Positions 36,712 to 46,025 of a stretch of DNA of 64,000 nt are shown here, piece by piece. Position numbers and translations under genes: made by a program. The DNA comes from an uncultured Rhizobiaceae group bacterium (GTDB lineage Bacteria; Pseudomonadota; Alphaproteobacteria; Rhizobiales; Rhizobiaceae): assembly GCA_947501445.1 (NCBI GenBank), contig CANMVS010000001.1, forward strand, positions 1-64,000. The letters run 5' to 3'. The notes below the pieces were generated by a model that was given only the letters and a program-made list of their open reading frames with translations, was not told the origin of the DNA and did no database searches. Numbering within the stretch: position 1 is the first letter of the stretch; each line of letters begins with the position of its first letter.

Positions 36712-37641
36712 CTACAATTTTGCTTTATTGCGCTGTTCCCGCCAAAGGATGAACAGGCCTGATCCGATGATAATTGCTATGCCCAGCCATTTGGATAGCG
36801 ACGGAAATTCATCAAAAATCAGAAAGCCAATCGCAACAGCGGAGATAATTTCAAAGTACTGAAAGGGTGCCAGCAACGAAGCGGGCGCATGTCGAAATGC
36901 GGTGACAACGAGCAAATGACCAAATGTTGATATCAGACCAATTGCCAAAAGCAGAACAACCGCAAGGGTTGAACCAGGCGGCGTCCAGGTTAAATCTGTC
37001 ACCCCCAAAGCCGAGCCAACCGCCATTGCAAATCCAAGTGCGATAACCCCACCAACCCCGGCCGAATATTGCATGACCAGCGACGTATCGCGGGCAGCAA
37101 GAACACGATTGAGAATCAAATAGAATGCAAACAGGGTTGCAGTACCAAGCGGTAAGAGCGATACAAGGCCGAAGCGCACAAGGTTTGGTTGAATCACCAT
37201 CAGCGCGCCAATAAATCCAACTGCGATGGCAAGCCAACGACGCCAGCCGACTTTTTCACCCAGTATCAGTGCCGACAGAGCTGTCAAAATAAAGGGTTCA
37301 ACAAAAAATATCGCTATTGCATCGGCAATAGGCACGTATTTGACGGAAATGAAAAACAGCGCGCTGGCACAACCGATTAATATGCCCCTCAGCAGATTGT
37401 AGGACCAGTTGTTCGGCCGTAGCGCTGATATGCCGCCAGCAGCAATCAGAATTGGAACACAAATCAATGTTTGCAATGCGAAACGCAGGAACGTTATGGA
37501 CCCGGGAGCCATTGCTTCGTTCAAAGCAAGAAATTTCGCGGCTGCGTCCATAAGCGGCAATGTCAGCATGGCACCGGCCATGATAAATGCCGCTTCAAAT
37601 GGTTTGTCGTGTTTCGTGTCTACTGCATGCAGGCTGGGCAA
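36712..37641 (-). CDS. DMT family (EamA) transporter
   Basis: A 309-residue membrane protein with ten predicted helices in two EamA repeats (about 18-150 and 165-300). These proteins export amino acids or other metabolites; the substrate here is unknown. The frame opens with TTG 37641, supported by a weak GCGGTG; ATG 37581 would cut into the first helix, so the TTG start is preferred but not certain. Confidence 0.85.
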   Translation of the reverse strand: MPSLHAVDTKHDKPFEAAFIMAGAMLTLPLMDAAAKFLALNEAMAPGSITFLRFALQTLICVPILIAAGGISALRPNNWSYNLLRGILIGCASALFFISVKYVPIADAIAIFFVEPFILTALSALILGEKVGWRRWLAIAVGFIGALMVIQPNLVRFGLVSLLPLGTATLFAFYLILNRVLAARDTSLVMQYSAGVGGVIALGFAMAVGSALGVTDLTWTPPGSTLAVVLLLAIGLISTFGHLLVVTAFRHAPASLLAPFQYFEIISAVAIGFLIFDEFPSLSKWLGIAIIIGSGLFILWREQRNKAKL

Positions 37642-37810
37642 ATTCTACACCGCCGGTTGGTTAGCAACTCAATTATCGCGAATTCGGTCAATACACCAAA
37701 CATCATCGTCAGCAATGGACTGAAAACAACACTCAAGCAAGTACCCAACTTATCGCGTTCCATACAGCCCGACTGTCGGGGCAGGTCAACGGAACGAACA
37801 GGAGCGATCT

Positions 37811-38200
37811 ATGCAATTTACTGCAAATATAACAAATGAAAATCCAGACTATGATACACTCGGCGGACGGATTTCGCGTGCACGCGATGCTCTGGATTTT
37901 TCTACTGCACAACTTGCACGCCGACTGGGTGTGAAATCCGACACCGTCAATGCATGGGAATCCGATCGCTCCGAGCCGCGGGCCAATCGTGTCACAATGC
38001 TGGCCGGCGTATTGGGCGTTTCACCCACCTGGCTGCTCAACGGGGTTGGCGAATCGCCAAGCACACCAACCATCAATTCCGAACTCCATGTCATTATCAC
38101 GCAGCTCTCAAAGCTTAAACGATCACATGCAGCAATGGGGCAGATGATTGACGCGCTGGAATCAGAAGCGCAACGGGTATCCAATCATCTGAGTGATTGA
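37811..38200 (+). CDS. XRE family HTH regulator
   Basis: A 129-residue protein with an N-terminal lambda-repressor-like helix-turn-helix (about 18-75: RISRARDALDFSTAQLARRLGV, then VNAWESDRSEPRANR) and a C-terminal helix (about 95-125) that may dimerise. AGGAG precedes ATG 37811. It is 89 bp upstream of adhC in the same direction, so a role in formaldehyde response is a fair guess, not shown. Confidence 0.85.
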   Translation: MQFTANITNENPDYDTLGGRISRARDALDFSTAQLARRLGVKSDTVNAWESDRSEPRANRVTMLAGVLGVSPTWLLNGVGESPSTPTINSELHVIITQLSKLKRSHAAMGQMIDALESEAQRVSNHLSD

Positions 38201-38289
38201 TTTTCGCATTGGGCACTTGAGGCACAGCCCTTGCTCTGACAATGTATGCGGTAACAATCGACTTTGATGGGACCCTGGGGAGAAAACGA

Positions 38290-39399
38290 ATGGATGTACG
38301 TGCTGCGCTGGCTGTGGAAGCCGGAAAACCACTGGAAGTAACCACTGTTCAACTGGAAGGCCCGCGTACTGGCGAGGTGCTGGTTGAAATGAAAGCAACC
38401 GGCATCTGTCACACCGACGAATTTACGTTGTCGGGTGCTGATCCCGAAGGGATTTTCCCTGCTATCCTCGGCCATGAAGGTGCCGGTGTGGTGGTTGAAG
38501 TTGGTGCAGGCGTAACCTCGCTGAAGCCCGGTGATCATGTTATTCCTCTGTACACGCCAGAGTGCCGTGAATGCGAATATTGCCTTAATCCAAAGACCAA
38601 CCTGTGCCAGGCGATCCGCACGACACAGGGACAGGGCCTCATGCCTGATGGCACCAGCCGGTTTTCGATTAATGGCGAAAAGATTTTCCACTATATGGGG
38701 ACGTCAACTTTTGCCAATTTCTCGGTTCTGCCGGAAATAGCTCTGGCAAAAATCCACCCGGATGCACCGTTTGACAAGGTCTGCTATATCGGTTGTGGCG
38801 TGACCACAGGCATTGGTGCAGTGATCAACACGGCAAAAGCTGAACCCGGATGCCGAGCGGTGGTTTTCGGACTGGGTGGTATCGGGCTTAATGTCATTCA
38901 GGGGCTTCGCCTTGCCGGTGCTGAAATGATCGTCGGCGTGGACATGAACAATTCCAAGAAGGAATGGGGCGAAAAATTCGGCATGACCCATTTCGTCAAT
39001 CCGTCAGAAGTTGAAGGTGACCTTGTTCCCTATCTGGTTGATTTGACCAAGGGTGGTGCCGATTATTCCTTTGAATGTATCGGCAATACCAAAGTCATGC
39101 GGGACGCACTTGAATGCTGCCACAAGGGCTGGGGTGAATCGATCATCATAGGCGTTGCCGGCGCCGGGCAGGAAATCTCAACCCGGCCGTTTCAGCTGGT
39201 CACCGGTCGCTCCTGGCGCGGCACGGCCTTTGGTGGCGCCAGAGGCAGAACCGATGTGCCGAAGATTGTTGACTGGTACATGAACGGTAAAATTGACATT
39301 GACCCGATGATTACCCACACGCTGAGCCTTGATGAAATCAACAAGGGTTTTGATTTGATGCATGCGGGCGAGTCGATCAGATCCGTCGTCATATATTAA
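38290..39399 (+). CDS. adhC: S-(hydroxymethyl)glutathione dehydrogenase, class III alcohol dehydrogenase
   Basis: Oxidises the formaldehyde-glutathione adduct to S-formylglutathione with NAD+ (also called frmA; also reduces S-nitrosoglutathione). The 369-residue zinc enzyme has the catalytic zinc ligands Cys40 and His62 (GHEG), the structural zinc cysteines 92, 95, 98 and 106, and the NAD fold [13 protein letters not shown] start at ATG 38290, preceded by GGGGAGAAAA; an upstream in-frame ATG at 38242 adds an unrelated leader. It acts before FghA. Confidence 0.95.
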   Translation: MDVRAALAVEAGKPLEVTTVQLEGPRTGEVLVEMKATGICHTDEFTLSGADPEGIFPAILGHEGAGVVVEVGAGVTSLKPGDHVIPLYTPECRECEYCLNPKTNLCQAIRTTQGQGLMPDGTSRFSINGEKIFHYMGTSTFANFSVLPEIALAKIHPDAPFDKVCYIGCGVTTGIGAVINTAKAEPGCRAVVFGLGGIGLNVIQGLRLAGAEMIVGVDMNNSKKEWGEKFGMTHFVNPSEVEGDLVPYLVDLTKGGADYSFECIGNTKVMRDALECCHKGWGESIIIGVAGAGQEISTRPFQLVTGRSWRGTAFGGARGRTDVPKIVDWYMNGKIDIDPMITHTLSLDEINKGFDLMHAGESIRSVVIY

Positions 39400-39406
39400 G
39401 TTCTAA

Positions 39407-39868
39407 ATGGCACAAAAACCTGTCGTCTATGTGGATGCGGACGCCTGCCCGGTGAAAGCAGAGGCTTTGAAGGTGGCTGAACGGCATGATTTACACGTGA
39501 CGTTCGTCGCCAACGGTGGATTGCGCCCATCGCGCGATCCAATGGTTCGCAACGTGGTCGTATCTGCCGGTTTCGATGCGGCCGATGACTGGATCGTTGA
39601 TAACGCCGCACCGCTTGATATCGTCATAACAGCGGACATTCTGCTGGCAGGCCGATGCGTTGAAAAAGGCGCACTGGTATTGGGTCCGACCGGCAAAAAA
39701 TTCGATACCGCAAATATTGGCATGGTAACCGCCATGCGAAACCTGAACCAGCAACTGCGCGAGTCAGGTGAGATAAGCGGTCACAATGCAGCTTTTTCCC
39801 CGAAGGATCGTTCACGTTTTCTCGAAGTACTCGAAAGCACTGTGCGTCAGTCCCTGAAGGATCGTTGA
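39407..39868 (+). CDS. YaiI/YqxD family protein (DUF188)
   Basis: A 153-residue protein with the DUF188 pattern: YVDADACPVKAEALKVA at the start, the NPxR-like SRDPMVRNVVVSAGFDAADDWI, and ITADILLAGRCVEKGA. The fold is PIN-like with conserved aspartates; biochemical role unknown. It starts eight bases after the adhC stop and is almost joined to the GST-like gene, so it belongs to this operon. Confidence 0.9.
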   Translation: MAQKPVVYVDADACPVKAEALKVAERHDLHVTFVANGGLRPSRDPMVRNVVVSAGFDAADDWIVDNAAPLDIVITADILLAGRCVEKGALVLGPTGKKFDTANIGMVTAMRNLNQQLRESGEISGHNAAFSPKDRSRFLEVLESTVRQSLKDR

Positions 39869-39869
39869 G

Positions 39870-40970
39870 ATGATCATGTATGGGGCACAGGTTTCCTATT
39901 TTTCCGGCAAATTGCGGGCCTACCTGGACTGGAAGGGCCTGGATTATCAAGAACAGGTCGCCAGTCGTGATATCTACGTTACGAAAATAATACCCAATAT
40001 TGGCTGGCCGGTCATACCGGTGATCGAGCAGGATGACGGGTCATTTCTGCAGGACACGACAGAGATTATCCGATATTTCGAAGCCACCCGGACTCAACCG
40101 GCAGTCCTGCCCAAATCGCCTATATTAGCGGTCGTGTCGATGATGCTCGAACTTTATGGTGATGAGTGGCTGGTCCTGCCTGCCATGCATTACCGCTGGC
40201 ATTACAATCGTGAATTTGCCGTAGCGCAATTCGGGGCACTATCAGCCCCTGAAGCAGGCACACAAGAGCAGCTGAAAATCGGCGAAAAAGTTGCAACGCC
40301 CTTTGCCAATGCACTGCCCATTCTTGGTGTTTCAGATAAAACCGCACCCGCAATTGAAGAAAGCTATCTGACCTTGCTGGCTGAACTGGATTACCATTTT
40401 ACGTCATCCAGCTACCTGCTGGGCGACGCACCAACCCTTGGTGATTTTGGACTTTATGGTCCGCTCTATGCCCACTTATACCGGGACCCCAATTCCGGCG
40501 CGATCATGCAATCCCGAGCGCCAAATGTTGTGGCCTGGATTGAGCGCATACGTGATAATGTCGATCGCAATACACAATTGTCCGACAGCACGGCAATCGT
40601 TCCCGAAACACTTTTGCCTGTCCTGCAGCGTGCTGTGCGCGAACAATTGCCCGTATTGATGGATACTGTTGAGCAACTGGAGCAATTTGCGGCAACGGCT
40701 GAGACAGGCAAACTTCCGCGAATGATCGGGTTCCACAATTTTACAATTGGGAAAACGACCGGCCAGCGTGGTGTATTTCCCTATTGCCTGTGGATGTTAC
40801 AGCATATTGTAGATTATCTGGCAGGCCTTTCGTCAAATGACCGGCGGGATGTATCCGTATTTCTTCAATCCATCGGTGCAGACAGGCTTGATCAGTTAGC
40901 GCTCAACTGCCGGGTCAAACGGAATAATTTCAAATTGGTTCTGGATGATTTTCCGGAGCAAAGACAGTAG
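39870..40970 (+). CDS. glutathione S-transferase family protein with C-terminal extension
   Basis: A 366-residue protein. The first ~80 residues are a thioredoxin-like GST N-domain (SYFSGKLRAYLDWKGLDY, GWPVIPVIEQDDG, the QDTTEIIRYFE glutathione-binding turn). A helical GST C-domain runs to about 235 (SYLLGDAPTLGDFGLYGPL). About 130 more residues follow that ordinary GSTs lack. It lies between adhC and fghA, one base after DUF188, which hints at a link to glutathione-bound formaldehyde. Activity is not known. Confidence 0.85.
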   Translation: MIMYGAQVSYFSGKLRAYLDWKGLDYQEQVASRDIYVTKIIPNIGWPVIPVIEQDDGSFLQDTTEIIRYFEATRTQPAVLPKSPILAVVSMMLELYGDEWLVLPAMHYRWHYNREFAVAQFGALSAPEAGTQEQLKIGEKVATPFANALPILGVSDKTAPAIEESYLTLLAELDYHFTSSSYLLGDAPTLGDFGLYGPLYAHLYRDPNSGAIMQSRAPNVVAWIERIRDNVDRNTQLSDSTAIVPETLLPVLQRAVREQLPVLMDTVEQLEQFAATAETGKLPRMIGFHNFTIGKTTGQRGVFPYCLWMLQHIVDYLAGLSSNDRRDVSVFLQSIGADRLDQLALNCRVKRNNFKLVLDDFPEQRQ

Positions 40971-40982
40971 GATACAGATGCC

Positions 40983-41822
40983 ATGAAGATAATTTCGGAA
41001 GCCAGGGCCTTTGGTGGAACACAGGGTGTCTACACCCATGAATCGGCTGTATGCGCCTGTGAAATGACATTTGCGGTCTATGTGCCGCCTCAGGCGGCAC
41101 AGGAACCCTGCCCTGTCGTATGGTATCTCTCCGGTCTGACCTGCAACCATGCCAATGTCATGGAAAAAGGGGAATACCGGCGGTTGGCAGCAGAATTGGG
41201 TTTGATAATTATCTGTCCCGATACCAGCCCACGCGGCGATGGCGTTGCCGATGAACCGGACAACTGGCAGTTGGGCAAAGGTGCCGGTTTTTATGTGGAT
41301 GCCACGCAGCAACCGTGGTCAGCTCACTATCAGATGTATTCCTACATAACCGATGAGCTGCCCTCGCTGGTCGGCGAGCACTTTCCTGTAGATATGACGA
41401 GGCAGTCTATTTTCGGCCATTCCATGGGTGGCCATGGTGCCCTGACGATCGCCCTGAAAAACCCCCGTCGTTTCAAGAGCTGTTCAGCCTTTGCGCCGAT
41501 CGTGCAACCAATGACCGCTGACTGGTCGATCGGCGCGCTTCGCACCTATCTGGGAGAAGATGAAATGGCCTGGCGCGCCTATGATGCATGTGCCCTGGTT
41601 GAGGATGGCGCGCGTTTTCCTTCTTTCCTGATTGATCAGGGTGCCGCCGATGGGTTTTTGGATAGTGGCCTGCGCCCCTGGCTTCTGGAAGAAATCGGCA
41701 AAAAGGTTGGCATTCAAATGACCGTACGCATGCATGAAGGCTACGACCACTCATATTACTTCATATCCAGCTTTATGGATGATCATCTGCGCTGGCATAG
41801 CGAACGGTTGGTGAAGGCTTGA
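40983..41822 (+). CDS. fghA: S-formylglutathione hydrolase
   Basis: Serine hydrolase of the esterase D family that releases formate and glutathione, the step after AdhC. The nucleophile is Ser147 in GHSMGGHGA; the Asp lies in the QGAADGF region and the His in HEGYDHSYYF. Length 279 is typical. It starts 12 bp after the GST-like stop and ends the cluster. Confidence 0.95.
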   Translation: MKIISEARAFGGTQGVYTHESAVCACEMTFAVYVPPQAAQEPCPVVWYLSGLTCNHANVMEKGEYRRLAAELGLIIICPDTSPRGDGVADEPDNWQLGKGAGFYVDATQQPWSAHYQMYSYITDELPSLVGEHFPVDMTRQSIFGHSMGGHGALTIALKNPRRFKSCSAFAPIVQPMTADWSIGALRTYLGEDEMAWRAYDACALVEDGARFPSFLIDQGAADGFLDSGLRPWLLEEIGKKVGIQMTVRMHEGYDHSYYFISSFMDDHLRWHSERLVKA

Positions 41823-41903
41823 ATGTTGGAAGGTAATCTGCCCCGTGACCAGCATGACTTTGCCGATCACGGGAGCGGAAATTTCGATACCAATGTCTGG
41901 CAA

Positions 41904-43505
41904 CTATCGATTCAAATACCGAAGTGCCATTTTGTCTTCCACATCGGCTTGCGGGAAATCTGCATGTAATGTTTTGACCAATCCGTACCCCATGGCCAGA
42001 ACCATCACCGCAATCGGCAGACCGGCCACAATGGATGCCGTTTGAAGTGCATTCAAGCCACCCGCCAACATCAGCACACCGGCAACAACACCGGAAGTGA
42101 CGCCCCAGAACACCCGAAATTTGATGGGTGGGTTTTCATCACCCATGGACAGCATTGTGCATATCACCAGCGTTCCCGAGTCTGACGATGTGACAAACCA
42201 TGATATCAGCAGAACGGTTGTCAAAATGGTGATTGGCGTGACCAAACCACTATAGCCAAAACCGGCGATGGTCTGGAATACGCCGCTGGCATAGTCGCCC
42301 GCGACCGCATCTGCGACGCCTGCATTGTTGAACAGATCAACACCAACCGCTGCGCCACCAAAGACGCCCATCCACAGGACAACAACCGTCGTTGGCACAA
42401 CGAGCACGCAAAAGCAGAATTGACGAATTGTGCGCCCTTTTGAGACCCGCGCAATGAACATGCCAACAAAGGGACACCAGGCTATCCACCAACCCCAGTA
42501 GAAAATGGTCCACCAGCTTTGCCACTGACGATCCGGCTCGCCATCGATCCAAAAGCCCATGGGAATAACATTCCAAATATATTCGCCAGCACCGGTGATA
42601 ACCATTCCCAATATGAAGGCTGTCGGACCCAGAATCAGAAAGATCATCAGCAATCCGAGGCTTGCCCATACATTCATCTCACTGAGAATACGAACGCCCT
42701 TACCGACACCCGAGGCCGCCGACGCTGTCCCGAGCAATGTAATCAGCGCAACAAGGATCATCTGATTGGTCGTTGTATTTGTCATCCAGCCAAGTTTTTC
42801 TAGTCCGGCGGCTATAGGTGCAACGCCAAGACCGAGCGACGTGGCCAATCCAAAAATTGTGCCAAACACACCCAACAGGTCGACGGCATGCCCCCATCCA
42901 CCGTAGATTCTTTCCTTGAGTACCGGGTACAAAGCCGCCCTCAATGACAGGGGTAAACCCTTGCGGTAGGAAAAATACGCGAGGCTCAATCCGACAAGCA
43001 CATAGAGCGCCCAGCCATGCAGTCCCCAATGAAATATTGTCACGCGGATAGCTACTGCTGCGGCTTCCAGACTGCCCGGTTCAATACCTGCACGGGTAAT
43101 GAACGGGTTATCCTTGATGTGATACATCGGCTCGGCCACGCCCCAATAGATCAGGCCAGACCCCAGACCGGCACTGAACAGCATGCATATCCATGAAAAG
43201 GTCGAGAAATCCGGTTCATCATCGTCTTTACCAAGTTTCACATCGCCAAAACGGCTGAACAACAACCAGATAACAAACAGGAGTGCCAACGACACAACCA
43301 GCACGTAAAACCAGTCCAGTGTTCCAATGATGTAGTCTTTGGCAGCCGCAAATATCGCCCCTGAATATTCCACATCGGAAATCGTAAATGCCACAAAACC
43401 AATGATCATGACCATCGAGGCAATGGCCATAAAAGCATTCATGCCGGTAAATAATCCGGTTTTGGCGACCAGATCTTGGGGCGGTTCTTGAATCCCATCA
43501 CTCAT
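41904..43505 (-). CDS. BCCT family betaine/carnitine/choline transporter
   Basis: A 533-residue secondary transporter with about twelve transmembrane helices. The family Trp box is visible as WWIAWCPFVGMFIARVSKGR. Members import glycine betaine, choline, carnitine or DMSP with Na+ or H+; the substrate here is undecided. GGAGGAG precedes ATG 43505. It is 32 bp behind a solute-binding protein gene in the same direction and lies opposite a GlxA-type regulator, which fits quaternary amine use. Confidence 0.93.
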   Translation of the reverse strand: MSDGIQEPPQDLVAKTGLFTGMNAFMAIASMVMIIGFVAFTISDVEYSGAIFAAAKDYIIGTLDWFYVLVVSLALLFVIWLLFSRFGDVKLGKDDDEPDFSTFSWICMLFSAGLGSGLIYWGVAEPMYHIKDNPFITRAGIEPGSLEAAAVAIRVTIFHWGLHGWALYVLVGLSLAYFSYRKGLPLSLRAALYPVLKERIYGGWGHAVDLLGVFGTIFGLATSLGLGVAPIAAGLEKLGWMTNTTTNQMILVALITLLGTASAASGVGKGVRILSEMNVWASLGLLMIFLILGPTAFILGMVITGAGEYIWNVIPMGFWIDGEPDRQWQSWWTIFYWGWWIAWCPFVGMFIARVSKGRTIRQFCFCVLVVPTTVVVLWMGVFGGAAVGVDLFNNAGVADAVAGDYASGVFQTIAGFGYSGLVTPITILTTVLLISWFVTSSDSGTLVICTMLSMGDENPPIKFRVFWGVTSGVVAGVLMLAGGLNALQTASIVAGLPIAVMVLAMGYGLVKTLHADFPQADVEDKMALRYLNR

Positions 43506-43537
43506 GATTTTCTCCTCCTCAGGAAGCCAACTGTTAC

Positions 43538-44725
43538 TTAACGCACAGTACCGGAAGCACCCTGCTGACTGGACTGCGAGATCCAGACATCAAATGCCTC
43601 TTTCAATTTTGCATGATTTTTCGACCACCATTGCGCATCTGAACGAATGGATACTTTGTCCGCATAGGCCGGGCCGTTTGGAAGCTGCGACAAAACCTCA
43701 TCGGGCAGCAGGGCCAATGAAGATTTACGGGTCGGACCATTGGGTAAATGTTTGACCATATTAGCCAGTGACTGCGTGCTGCTGGCAAAACGAATGAAAT
43801 CGATGGCTGCCTGTTTGTAGCGACTGCCTTTTGGAATGCCGAAAAGATCAAGCTCGACAACTCTTCCATCCCAGACGATTGTGAAACTGGCACCCTCCTC
43901 GCGGGCAGCCGTTGCACCGGTTGTTGCCCAGATGGATGCCATCGCGACCTCACCATCATTCAACATACGCACCGGCTGAAGACCGTTTTTCCATAACTTC
44001 AGGTCCGGTTTGATCGATTTCATTTTGGCGAGCGAGCGTGCAATACCTTCCTCGGTTTCCAGTGTGGCATAAACATCTTCCGGTTTAACGCCATCCGCTA
44101 TAAGAGCCCACTCCATGATTACCGTTGGATCGTCACGTATTGCGCGCGGGCCTGGGTATTTCACGGTATCAAAGAAATCCGCAATGGATGTGGGCGGATC
44201 ATTGGCGAACATATTGTTGTTATAGCCAAATGCTGTCGCCCAGACGATAACCCCAACGCCACATTCATTCAGAGCCCCATCGACAAAATCATCGCGAAAG
44301 CCGGTGCCGTCGGCCCCATTGGGCAGATCAATATCCTGCAGGTTTTCAAGCAGTCCTTCGTTGCAGGCCCGCAGGGAATCTGCCTGTGTCAGATCAACCA
44401 CGTCCCAGACGACATTGGCAGATTCGACCTGATCGCGAATTTCATCTATGCCGCCAGCGTAGTGTTCAACATTGACCCGCGTACCATTTGCCTCCTCATA
44501 GGGACGAACAAAACCAAGCATCTGGCTGCGCATATAAGGGCCCGTCCAGGAAGTGAAAGTGATGGCATCCCTACTGGCCGGTGCAGGGGAAAGTGTCGCT
44601 TGTGTTTGCGTCGCACTCTTCTCACTATTGTCCTGTGCCAGAGCCGGGGCTGCTATGAGGGCAGTCACCAGAGCAACTGTTGCAATGACCCTGCTGCAAT
44701 CGTGACCTGTTGAATTCCAATTCAT
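43538..44725 (-). CDS. ABC-type extracellular solute-binding protein (PotD-like)
   Basis: A 395-residue periplasmic binding protein of the spermidine/putrescine-like class: signal peptide to about 31 (ALIAAPALA-Q), then FTSWTGPYMRSQM, a WDVVDLTQAD segment, and IWATTGATAAREEGASFTIVW. The ligand is unknown. I start at ATG 44725 with GGGAG upstream; the longer frame has no such site. No ABC permease or ATPase gene is adjacent, and the partner in the operon is a BCCT carrier instead, which is odd. Confidence 0.88.
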   Translation of the reverse strand: MNWNSTGHDCSRVIATVALVTALIAAPALAQDNSEKSATQTQATLSPAPASRDAITFTSWTGPYMRSQMLGFVRPYEEANGTRVNVEHYAGGIDEIRDQVESANVVWDVVDLTQADSLRACNEGLLENLQDIDLPNGADGTGFRDDFVDGALNECGVGVIVWATAFGYNNNMFANDPPTSIADFFDTVKYPGPRAIRDDPTVIMEWALIADGVKPEDVYATLETEEGIARSLAKMKSIKPDLKLWKNGLQPVRMLNDGEVAMASIWATTGATAAREEGASFTIVWDGRVVELDLFGIPKGSRYKQAAIDFIRFASSTQSLANMVKHLPNGPTRKSSLALLPDEVLSQLPNGPAYADKVSIRSDAQWWSKNHAKLKEAFDVWISQSSQQGASGTVR

Positions 44726-44855
44726 CAAACCAAGCTCCCTTTTGTTCAACCTCAGTAGTTTTGCAGTAAACCAAAACTCATTTATGAGCGAACCGACAAT
44801 TGCCAGAAACACGCGAAGCTATCGCCTCGTTGAACCGCGCTCAAACATGCATTGA

Positions 44856-44885
44856 TTGCCTGGCAACGTTGCAATATCCAGGCAA
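44856..44885. promoter_or_regulatory. inverted repeat in the SBP/GlxA divergent region
   Basis: TTGCCTGG at 44856-44863 and CCAGGCAA at 44878-44885, an 8-bp perfect inverted repeat with a 14-bp spacer. It overlaps a GGCAACGTTGCA palindrome. It is a candidate site for the divergent AraC-type regulator. The rest of 44726-45019 is otherwise featureless and A-rich near 44940-44990. Confidence 0.45.
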
Positions 44886-45019
44886 CGCGTCCCCAACAGT
44901 GACAATGTTTTGCCGGACCCCTTCTCCCTGCTTCAAAAAAATTGCAAACAACATCAAAAAAAGGCTAACGCGAAAAAACACTATCCAATTAGCTCAATCG
45001 GTCATACATTTTACCTGTT

Positions 45020-45964
45020 ATGACAAATTTGCCCATATTGATTGATTTTTTGCTGTTTGATGGCTTTTCAAACATGGTTCTGGCAAGCGGCGTCGAGCCA
45101 TTGCGCGCAGCAAACGATCTTTCAGGCCGAAAACTGTATCAATGGAGGCTGATGAGTATTGATGGCGGCATCGCCACCAGTTCCAGTGGAATAGAAATGC
45201 GCACACAGGCGTTGCTTCCAATGGAGATGCCCCCCAAAAGACTGTTTACAGTTGCCGGTTTTGGCATCCGTGATCAGGTGGGTCCAGTCACGCTATCGGC
45301 TTTGCGCAAGGTGGAGCGTACAGGATCTGCACAATGTGCCATGGATATGGGGGCCTGGATTTTGGCGGCGGCTGGTGTCCTGGACGGTCACAAGGCAACG
45401 GTGCACTGGGAAGAACTGGGCGAGTTTGCCGAAGCTTTCCCTGACGTTATCGTGACCGATAATCGTTTTGTTATGGATGGCAATCGCATCAGCGCCGGGG
45501 GCGCCACGGCGTCTCTTGAGATGATGATCTCGCTGATCCGAGCCGATTATGGATCGGCACTGGCTTTCGACGTAACCAATATGTTCGTCCACGATGCCGA
45601 GGTCATTCAGCGCAGTGAACGCAGTACATTTCACATCAGCAGGCCACATCAGCCACCGCAACTGGTTCGCTCTATTGATCTGATGCGGGCAAACATCGAA
45701 GAACCAATTCCGCTTGATGTCATAGCCAGAACCGCTTCGTGCTCGGCGCGTACCCTGACACGTCTGTTCCTGCGGGAACTTGCTCTTCCGCCGGGCAAAT
45801 ATTACACGTCCATCCGGCTTCTGGTTGCCCGACGCCTTGCCAGAGAAACAAAAATATCCTGCGCCGACATTGCAGCAAGGACCGGGTTTTCTTCCTCCGC
45901 TGCACTGGCCAGGGCCTATTCATCTCATTTTGGCTCTACCATTAGCGCCTTGAGAGCACGGTAA
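45020..45964 (+). CDS. GlxA family AraC-type transcriptional regulator
   Basis: A 314-residue regulator with an N-terminal DJ-1/PfpI-like domain (about 5-190; includes an EPLRAANDLSG turn and ATASLEMMISLI) and a C-terminal AraC helix-turn-helix pair (about 220-314; DVIARTASCSARTLTRLFLREL, then IAARTGFSSSAALARAYSSHFG). The layout matches GbdR/CdhR-type regulators of glycine betaine and carnitine use. It is divergent from the SBP-BCCT operon and probably activates it. Confidence 0.9.
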   Translation: MTNLPILIDFLLFDGFSNMVLASGVEPLRAANDLSGRKLYQWRLMSIDGGIATSSSGIEMRTQALLPMEMPPKRLFTVAGFGIRDQVGPVTLSALRKVERTGSAQCAMDMGAWILAAAGVLDGHKATVHWEELGEFAEAFPDVIVTDNRFVMDGNRISAGGATASLEMMISLIRADYGSALAFDVTNMFVHDAEVIQRSERSTFHISRPHQPPQLVRSIDLMRANIEEPIPLDVIARTASCSARTLTRLFLRELALPPGKYYTSIRLLVARRLARETKISCADIAARTGFSSSAALARAYSSHFGSTISALRAR

Positions 45965-46025
45965 ATCCGATTTGCGGATTTGAGCCGCCAAAAGAGTTTC
46001 CAGGTCGCGTCTTTCAGGCTGAACC

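Noticed and set aside
41842-41875. CCCGTGA / TCACGGG inverted repeat after fghA
   Set aside because: The loop is about 20 bases and no T tract follows, so I do not call it a terminator.
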